Source: Nautilus pompilius
Lineage: Eukaryota; Mollusca; Cephalopoda; Nautilida; Nautilidae
Assembly: GCA_018389105.1 (NCBI GenBank)
Contig: JACATO010000645.1
Coordinates: 620,001 to 684,000 of the forward strand
Reading direction: 5' to 3'
Length of the DNA: 64,000 nucleotides
Under the pieces are notes generated by a model that saw only the letters and a program-made list of their open reading frames with translations, searched no databases and was not told where the DNA came from. Made by a program: the position numbers and the translations under genes. Shown in pieces: positions 56,469 through 64,000 of the stretch. The stretch's first letter is position 1. Each line of letters begins with the position of its first letter.

Positions 56469-59400
56469 TTACTTCTTTTTATTAAACAAAGACTTTCTGA
56501 GCAGAGATTTTTCAGATTTTGTTTCTGAAGTAGCAGAAATTGTTTCACCCGGACAGAATTTCAACATGTAGTTAAAAACATTTTTGAATGAGCTATCAAC
56601 ATCCTTTTCTTTTGCATACAAAGAGAACATGTAATTTCCAGACCTTGGCATGTTCACGGAACATTTTGCTACATTAGTGCCATTTTCACGTGCTACTGAT
56701 ACGCTTTCCCGACATTCTTCATCAGGCTCATGAACCAGTTTGCAGGAAAGCTGAACCTTTTCTGGCACACTCAGCTCAATTGTTATTTGGTTTGTATTGG
56801 AGCATATTATTTTAGCCTCTTTGTGGGAGAGTGTCTGCAAACCTAACATTTCAAAGTAAGATGTAGGCCCCCATATGTCTTTTTGAACTAGCCCTCCAAT
56901 ACTGCAGCATTTCGGTATGTCTATTGGGATGGCAACATTTGTGCAGTTAATTAAAAACTTACAAATGTGCAGAAGCACTGGTTCCTCGCTGGTCGTCTTT
57001 TGTTTAGCATAAATGTCCAGTCCATACTGGCCAGTCTGTGGCAGTGTAACATGGACATCAAGTCTATCTGATTCATTTTGCAAACTTACAAAAGTATCGA
57101 GCAATTTATCTTCAACACAATTCTTCCTGAGCTTTGCAGTAAAATGCATCTGTTGATTGACTTTAAAATTTAGTTCAAATTCTTCTTCAACATTCAAGAT
57201 TCCACCCATTATATTCTCGCTCGTTGTGGTGTCTAATGTTTCAGGAAGAATCAGTTCAATACCAAAATGCCTCATGGCCTTTTTTGGCCCCCACTCTCCT
57301 GAAGCACAGTTTGGCAGAGGATGTATTTTTTTAGATAAAGATTTGCATATAATTTTAAACTTGCATGCACACTTAAGCCGGAATGGCAGCATTCCGTCTC
57401 CAGAATCCTTCCAGAATTTGTTTGTGTCATCAATTTTGTTGGCAAAAACCTCAAAGAAATACTCACCAGTAGTAGGTACATGCATGCTGAATGTCACTGT
57501 GTTTTCAACCATTGTTTGAAAAATAAATCTCTCAATATTGGCTCCACGGTATGTTGTCTCTCTACGTTTATCCTTCTCAGCAAATCTGAGTTGGTAAAAG
57601 AAGACAAGGCTGTTCTGTAATTTTTCTGGTATTTTAATTTTCAGATAAGTGACACCTTTGCTGTCAGTCTCAAGGATGGCCTTCTGGTTGCTTCCAAACT
57701 TCATCTTATAATGAAAAAACACTGATCTTACAAATGGAAGTAACTCAAATTCCTCCATTGTAATTGGTTTCTCCAAAAGCTGCCACTCAGGTTCTTGAGG
57801 TAAAAATTCCTGAATAAATTCATCTGGGTCTGTCATAAAATAATGCTCGTCATATTGATAACGTATGTGATTTTTCTTGCTTTGATCAACTATTTTATCT
57901 TTGTTAAGAACATAGTGCCTGAAATGGTAAAATGATCATTTTTTAATTAAAAAATTAGTTTTTAAACTTTTCTGCATATGTGTAATTACCTATAACAATT
58001 GTGTTAAAAATATGCAAAATTTTTATTTTTAATTATTCTAGAAGTAGACTAGGAATACAACACTGCTTTATTGAATAGTACATTTTTGCATAGAAAATAG
58101 AAATGTAAATGTTATTCCACTATTTTAAAGAAGGCTCTTGTAGTGATCCCATTAATTATGAACTAGTCAATTTAACATTAACTGTTGGTAAAATGTTTGA
58201 GAGTAAACCTGATTTAAAATGGTCAGCATGGCTTCTGTTCCAGAAAATCTTACCTCACTAATTTGCTAGAGTTCCTTAAAAACATCACCAATAAATTGGA
58301 CAAAGATCCTAATATGGATGTTCTTTATTTCAATTTTCAGAAGCATTTGATATGATTCTGCATGGACATATGGCAGAGAATTCCAAATAATTCAGTATGT
58401 AGAAACCTTGTATTCAAAATCAATGAGAAGTACTTTAAACAGCACTGCCTGAGATTTTAATGTTCCCAACAGGGTGTTTTCAAGGTTTGCTTCTGAGTCT
58501 ATTATTCTTTGTTTTTTCAATATATTTACAATGTATACATTAGATGATATTGACTATGGAAATATATCTAAATATTATAAAATTATATGGTAGGTCTGAC
58601 AAATATCAAACAAAATTTAATGGCAAATGCATACTCAGAAATGTTGCCAAACTATACGGTGTTACCATTACAGCAGTAGCAGATGGGAAAGACGGAGATA
58701 TTATAATGGAGAGTACATTAAAAAGATCAGCAGCGATGCGTTTTAAAGCTAACAGGATCTTAAGCGTAATAAATCATATAAATTTTAGTCCCTGTCTATA
58801 ATTAGCCACTTTTGGAGTATGCAATATTGGCAAGGAATCATCACTATGCAAAGGATATTAATAGTTTATAAAACACTTAGAAAAGGTTTACTATGATTAT
58901 TTGAAATATACATAGTCTCAGTTATGAAGAAAAATTAAAAAACTTCAGTTACTTGGTTTAGCCTATAGAAATTTTAAAGGTGACATGACTAAGGTATTCA
59001 AAATTCTTTCTGGTAAGGAGCATGTAGCTTTAGAAATGTCTTTTGGCATCAGTAGCCTGCAATAAGTAACCATGGGTCATAAATTCAAGATAAATAAAAA
59101 GCACTCTCAACTAGACATTAGGCAATGGTTTTTCAGTAATCATGTAATGTTTTTCTGAAATGATTTGCTAAGTCAGGAAGTTGATGCAAATAGCATAAGC
59201 CCCTTTTTTAGTTGTTCGATTTGTTTTAAAAGTAGGCTTGATCCCCATTCTTGGCAACAGGGTCTGGCCAGATGTAAGTTTAAGACTCCTTGCCAATCTG
59301 ACAATACACAACACTGCCGCAATCAAAGATTATCATTAATGACCATTAGTCCAGTGTAGTTTGTTAGAAAAATAGGTTCACGGAAGGTTTCCTTTTGAAA

Positions 59401-59971
59401 TCCAATATCTTATTTTAAAATTGAATTCTAAGCAAACTACTACTATTTGTAGTAACTTTTTATTAGAAAAAGCTGTCAAATTACTAATCCACTTTAGAAT
59501 TTTCTGCCCATGCATGCAATACTGCTACCATTAGAATTTTATGGAGTTTCTTGCACTGCATTTTTTCTTTTGCTTTCTCTTGCTAAATTGTTCTTTAAGT
59601 TTTGTTTTTGTTTTGTTTTTTCATTTATCAATTCAGTCTTTTAATCCTTAGACATATTGGTATTTCTTTTCAATGGTAAAAGATCAAGCTACCAGCCTTA
59701 TTGACTGCTGTATCCTACCTGGCTCCCCAGTTGCATTGCACAAGCCACCATTCTCCATGAATTAAGACAGCATTCCAATTATTTTTAAACATATTTGGTT
59801 GGATTTTCATGCCTGGTTCATAGCCAACACTCTTAGAATGGCCCCTTATTTCCACACATCGAAGGCCAGCATAACTGGGGTTAAAGAAAAACAGAAAATC
59901 ATTAAATTGTACTACTCTCCTTTACACACATTCTCTTTATCTATCTCTCTCCTCTCTCTGTCTCTACTGAC

Positions 59972-60003
<32 letters not shown>

Positions 60004-60057
60004 CCCCTCTCCCCTCTCTCCCCTTCTCTCTCTCTTTCTGTCTCTCATCATCTCTCT

Positions 60058-60096
<39 letters not shown>

Positions 60097-60205
60097 TTCT
60101 GTCTGTACTGACATCATATCTCTCTCTCTCTCTCTCTCTCTCTCCCTCTGTCTGTACTGATGTCATCTCTCTCTCCCCCTCTCTCTCTCTTCTGTCTGTA
60201 CTGAC

Positions 60206-60247
<42 letters not shown>

Positions 60248-63200
60248 TGTCTGTACTGATGTCATCTCTCTCTCCCCCTCTCTCTCCTTTCTGTCTGTAC
60301 TGTCATCATCATCTCTCTCTCTCTCTCTCTCTTTCTCTCTCCCCCCTCTCTCTCTCTCTCTCTCTTTCTGTCTGTACTGACATCATCTCTCTCTCCCCCT
60401 CTCTCTCTCTCTCTCTGTCTGTACTGACGTCATCTTTCTCTCTCTCACACACACACATATTTATACAGACACATGCTCTTCCAGATGCATATACTGTACA
60501 CTCCCTCTTACATCACAAGGGCATGAAAATGCTGCATACTAAAAGAACTGCTTACTGAAATATACTCTAACAAAAGTAATATGTGTTTTAAAAAGTGGAA
60601 TTTTTGTGTAAGATTAAAATGAAAATTTCAAGTGACCAATTTTAATATTTTCTACTATTCATTTTATTTTTTTGCTTTGTCCTGTATTTTCTCTTTTTTA
60701 TTCTTTAAAAATAATACTGATTTTACCAACTCACCTTGAGTTGTTTTACGTCTGCCATTCCATCAGATATTTATTGTTAAGTTGCAGACTGTTACTTATA
60801 CTGAAAATATTTGCTAATAAAGTTAATTTTTTTTGCATTTCAATAATTATGCACAGCATTCTAAAATTTTAAATAACAACATATATTTATGCCTAAACAA
60901 TATAATAATAATAATAATAATAATAATATTAGAAGCATGATTTCTATTAATAATAGACTTTTAGCTTAGGGAGTTTCCATGGTACAATCAGAGTGTAGCA
61001 CCATCTACTGAACCACACCCTCACAATCATCACACTAGGGATGCTAAAAATAGTTTTAAAAATTGCATGGTTGCTAAGGCAACGTAGCAACAACCAAAAG
61101 CACTTGTAGCTGATGTGTGGACTTTTACTCACTGGAAAAGTTACGTTCAAATGACCCCCTTGCCTTAATCCACAGCAGCTGACAGGAAGAAAAGTTTATG
61201 CAGAAGAGGAGACAACTGAGCACGATGCACCAGAGATTCTGCCTTTAAGATCAGGCGCCCGATATGGCCAAAAGCCACAAACCACAATGAGACGGACTTT
61301 GACGATTTTGAATAAACAGAAACATCCTTGGCTTTAACAACAAAACATTAACAGAGTTAAACTACAAAAAATTTCTAAAATTTTGTAAAAAGTAAAGAGA
61401 ACTTACCTGCACAATCTCATAAAAAGTACATGATAAGTTTCCGTCCCAAATTTGATTCCCCGTAAAAGTCCAAGGGGAGTATCGATCTCGACACTGTCGT
61501 CAAAGTCCATCACATTCAAATCTTTAACTGTGATCCAACGATAAATGGCCCTGAAGGTAATATGTTTTGAGGTTCTTTACATTCATACATGAAACACTCT
61601 GACCAGTTTTAAAATAAATACAACAAAACACACCAATTATACTCAAATATATGTGCATTTCAGCAGTTTTTGGATTAAACTCAAATATTTTTTATAAATT
61701 CAACATCATCAAGCTGATTGAAACAGTCAGGTAAATGCTCCCATTATGTATATGTAAAGAGAGCAGCTTAAATTTATAATCAAGTAGTAATTTTATATAA
61801 ACAGAGTAAAGTTATTTTAGTAAATCAAACAATTTCTTTTATTTTTAGAACACAAAAAAAGCAAACTTGTACTAAACATACACCTCAAATTATCTAGGCA
61901 AAGGTACTGTAAAATATTTCTTTAAAAATTATACAGAGTTTACTCCCTTGGAATGTATAACTATTTACAGGGAAAACTGGAATAACCACAAACCACATTT
62001 TAACCAGTCTAAAGTTACTCAAAATTTCAACTATTTTTACAAATTAAATGTGGACTTCCAAAATAATTTGGAGCTACTTTCTCAGTATAGGCAGTCCTAA
62101 ACACTCATTTATTTTAAGAATATACGGTATTTCTCTCAAAAGTATGACTGACGTGAGCATGTATATATTAGTCTTGTTTTAATCAAGGTGTTTATTAAAT
62201 ACTGCATTACACGAGGACAGTAGGGAAGACGGGGGCTAAATGTTACCGGGGAAAGTTGTTACCAAACCAATAATTCATAATTAAACACAAGCTTTGTTCT
62301 TGCCCATTACTTCTTCCCTAATAAGTTCTCACTAACTAAAGTGGCTAAAAGGAGACTGGGCTTAATTACAAGCATCAACTCCAGAATATCTAACTACCTG
62401 TCATCACTTTTCTATGTTAATGCGTAGTCACCACAATGTGGAAGCAGGCAGAGTTTCAAGTACAGCAAGAAATACTGCTGATAATATAATTGTTTTTTTG
62501 TAAAAGAAGTCAAATCTGTCTAATGAAGATATTAAAATAAACAACTTGCACCAAATTATTGTCTAATTATTTTATTATATAATCAGTCTAAAATTTCACA
62601 GTATCTAGACATCTGGAATAATAATGAGAAAATATCAGTTTTAAGAAAATCTGGGCTGGTATCGTAGTAATGACTCTATTTCAGTTGCTCCATGGAGCTG
62701 TTATAAATGCCTTTGTAAGAAATTTCTTGGTATCTTGAAGTTATCAATGTAACTGAGCACTGGTGTTCAACTAAATGACCATGCAGATGATACAATCAGC
62801 ACTCTATTTCATTGTTAAACTGAAAAAGTTAGTAAGCCATGAAAAACTGCTGAAGAACGTTTATGCAGAGCATATCAAGTTCATTGTCAGTCATTTTTTG
62901 AATGCCATCTCAGTTTCTAAGGATACATCCTCAAGACACATCTTCTGGACAGCTGTGATGCTTCCCAAACTACCAAATATGGTTTATTTCAATAATTTGC
63001 ATGTCAGACTTATTTATTGTAGAGTACATCTGTTCATGTCTGTTACCTTGTTTTCAGAATGAAATACACCTTGCTAAACAAGCTTTTCAATGATGCAGAA
63101 ATATCAATATCTTCCTAGACTCGGCCTTGAGCTCAGCTGTAGGTCTTTTAATAATTTCACGTTGCTAACTAAGCAATGAAGAAAGGATTTGACAAAATGG

Positions 63201-63920
63201 GTAGCTCTGACAAACTGCTCTTCATCACAAGTGGGCTTTTAATAGTTTGTGAGTAAATGCTGTGCACTGTTGATGGCATTGCTAGAATTCTACTGACTAA
63301 CTGGGCAATATCAATAGCTTTCAGCAATCCATCATTCGTTATGCTTAGGGAAGACAAGAGCTAGATACAGCACCAGTAATTCTTGGGCTACAGTCAACAT
63401 CATAATCTTTTACTTGTAATTAGAGCTATTAATAAGAAATAATCAATGACATATGTTTTGACCTTTAAGACATTAGTTATTGGTAATCAGATGCTTAATA
63501 ATTATTGGTGTTATAAGAACTTACTCCTGTAACAACTGGCCCCTATTAAACTCCAATAAATTTTTTACTTTGTTGTGTTATTTAATCAGAAAATTTTTGT
63601 CAAACCTTTACAATATTTTTTTTTTTTGATAAACCAGTAAACTGTTAATCTGTATAAAAACTCACATGAAAATAATTCCAAATTCAACATGAAAATATCT
63701 AAGTAGCCTGTCTGAAATTATATAAACTAAATCTTTTTTTTTATCAGTTCTCTCTACAGGTACATTCATGTCTACTTTTAAAAAATCTCCAGTCTTGTAC
63801 TAGAAGAAAACATCAGCAAACTCTGAAATACAGATACCTTGCTTTCTCCAGATCTGTTAAAAGGTTTCCAGTGAGCTGTCTGACCAGATCTGTATAAGAC
63901 ACTTGTTCATTTTCAGCTAC
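56469..63920 (-). CDS. Hil: Hillarin/KY-family transglutaminase-like protein, 3' part
   Basis: Exons in transcription order are 63920-63838, 61550-61407, 59874-59719 and 57918-56469 (TAA). All introns are GT-AG with matching phases, giving 610 residues; upstream exons are outside the window. Residues 28-128 form the transglutaminase-like core (AIYRWIT, GTETYHVLFMRLC, NNWNAVLIHGEWWLVQCNWG). After TDPDEFI, three KY-type repeats follow, from about residue 173 (WQLLEKPITMEEFELLPFVR) and from the WGP motifs near 337 and 477. Each has a P-x-[TS]-G-x-Y motif (PTTGEYFFEV, PQTGQYGLDI, PRSGNYMFSL). This order is that of Drosophila hillarin and C. elegans ltd-1, relatives of vertebrate KY. Those proteins act at the cytoskeleton, hillarin as a septin partner. 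The canonical catalytic Cys, His and Asp positions appear substituted, so a binding role is inferred. The basic tail ends LLRKSLFNKKK. Confidence 0.9.
57919..59718 (-). other. Hillarin-like gene intron carrying a LINE relic
   Basis: Donor GTAGGA at 59718-59713 and acceptor CAG before 57918 bound this intron. Its centre is a plus-strand LINE fragment, and the rest is A+T-rich without features. Confidence 0.6.
58190..59360 (+). mobile_element. CR1-like LINE relic (reverse transcriptase and C-terminus)
   Basis: The plus strand begins HGFCSRKSYLTNLLEFLKNI then ..NMDVLYFNFQK, the 'QHGFR.GRSCLTNLLEFL...VDVIYLDFAKAFD' palm region of CR1/jockey-like reverse transcriptases. Near 58735-58790 it reads MRFKANRILSVI (family 'ANRMLGVI'), and the end near 59160-59350 resembles the conserved C-terminus. 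Frameshifts make it dead. It is antisense within the hillarin-like gene intron. Confidence 0.65.
59935..60446. repeat. (TC)-rich minisatellite with CTGTCTGTACTGACATCAT spacers
   Basis: This is about 510 bases of CT dinucleotides interrupted at least seven times by a CTGTCTGTACTGACATCATC-like spacer. Variants include GATGTC and GACGTC. It lies in the hillarin-like gene intron, 60 bases from exon 59719-59874. The Ser/Leu and Arg/Glu frames over it are artefacts. Confidence 0.9.
60900..60930. repeat. (AAT)n microsatellite
   Basis: About ten AAT copies lie in the hillarin-like gene intron. Confidence 0.85.
61070..61083. promoter_or_regulatory. X-box-like motif (candidate RFX site)
   Basis: GTTGCTAAGGCAAC is a near-perfect match to the RFX X-box (GTTRCC, spacer, RGYAAC), with one mismatch in the left half. 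A further inverted half-site (GTAGCAACAACC) follows immediately. It sits in a small CpG-containing island within the hillarin-like gene intron. Binding and any target gene are inference. Confidence 0.35.
61166..61318 (+). other. Possible plus-strand exon in the hillarin-like gene intron
   Basis: After an acceptor-like TTAATCCACAG the plus frame reads QLTGRKVYAEEETTEHDAPE, then ILPLRSGARYGQKPQTTMRR, and stops. AATAAA lies at about 61309. CpG frequency is higher than in the flanks. The minus frame is also open here, so coding status is doubtful. No upstream exon was identified. Confidence 0.22.
62221..62320. repeat. Foldback MITE, copy G
   Basis: It starts TAGGGAAGACGGGGGCTAAA and ends TTCTTCCCTA, with GTTACCGGGG and AATTCATAATTAAACAC inside. 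Confidence 0.6.
62321..63345 (-). other. Hillarin-like gene intron, nothing recognised
   Basis: This is intronic A+T-rich sequence between two MITE copies. The open frames on either strand (62775-63062 plus, 63169-63357 minus) show no known motif. Confidence 0.4.
63346..63545. repeat. Foldback MITE, copy H
   Basis: It starts TAGGGAAGACAAGAGCTAGA and then has CAGCACCAGTAATTCTTG. The mirrored arm is TAATTATTGGTGTTATAAG followed by CTCCTGTAACAACTGGCCCC. The central part has AATCAATGACATATGTTTTG, as in copy F. Confidence 0.65.
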
Positions 63921-64000
63921 CTGGGGGAAAAATCAAATATGCTAAGTTCCACGGTTAACTATTAACTTCCAAAACATCCAGAAAACTACTTGTAATATTT

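Noticed and set aside
57157..57519. 120-codon plus-strand frame
   Set aside because: It is a shadow of the large hillarin exon, whose minus frame is intact over 455 codons with KY-family motifs.
59799..60558. Ser/Leu-rich frames of 99-193 codons and an Arg/Glu antisense frame
   Set aside because: They are produced by the TC minisatellite. The first part overlaps a genuine minus-strand hillarin exon.
60947..61150. Minus-strand frame with WFSRWCYTLIVPW as a candidate hillarin exon
   Set aside because: The similarity was weak and the true exon was found at 59719-59874.
57919..61406. Apparent loss of the catalytic-core exon of the hillarin-like gene
   Set aside because: Exons 61407-61550 and 56469-57918 join in frame directly, which suggested an exon loss. 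A phase-matched exon encoding the missing segment was then found at 59719-59874.
1..64000. tRNA, rRNA, CRISPR and bacterial-type operon features
   Set aside because: Only tRNA-like SINE heads were seen. There is no intact cloverleaf, rRNA segment or regularly spaced direct-repeat array beyond micro- and minisatellites.

Overview
The window looks like nuclear DNA of an animal. It is A+T-rich and CpG-poor over most of its length, with short exons separated by introns of hundreds to thousands of bases and many decayed transposons. A hillarin/KY-type gene and mariner relics resembling those of arthropods suggest an invertebrate, perhaps an arthropod such as a chelicerate. The species is inference. 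No bacterial operons, rRNA, tRNA or CRISPR arrays were seen.

Layout, with gene models built by hand from splice sites and reading-frame phase:
(1) About 0.58-8.28 kb, plus strand: the 3' part of a CCDC24-like coiled-coil gene (4 exons). A SINE lies upstream, and its first intron holds a mariner relic and a hAT relic.
(2) 8.47-13.68 kb, minus strand: a small 3-exon gene of unknown function (about 102 aa). It is tail-to-tail with CCDC24, with overlapping 3' ends, and its large intron carries a dead Ty3/gypsy element.
(3) 14.66-about 25.0 kb, plus strand: an unrecognised Ser/Asn/Lys-rich protein with one 851-base exon, head-to-head with gene 2.
(4) 25.93-41.35 kb, minus strand: a complete 5-exon gene for a basic coiled-coil protein of about 255 aa. 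Its introns contain a MITE, two Tc1/mariner relics, LINE fragments and a CpG-rich segment.
(5) 38.7-47.6 kb: a CpG-rich stretch covering the start of gene 4, several short orphan ORFs, a GA-rich minisatellite and a recently inactivated Tc1 element.
(6) 48-56 kb: repeats (Tc1 relic, SINEs, hAT relic, foldback MITEs) with no confident gene.
(7) 56.47-63.92 kb, minus strand: the 3' portion (4 exons, 610 codons) of a hillarin/KY-family gene with a transglutaminase-like domain and three KY repeats. A TC-rich minisatellite, a LINE relic and MITEs lie around its exons.

Genes 1 to 4 alternate in strand, giving convergent and divergent pairs. Only genes 1 and 7 are assigned to a family; the other gene models rest on splice-site and phase consistency.
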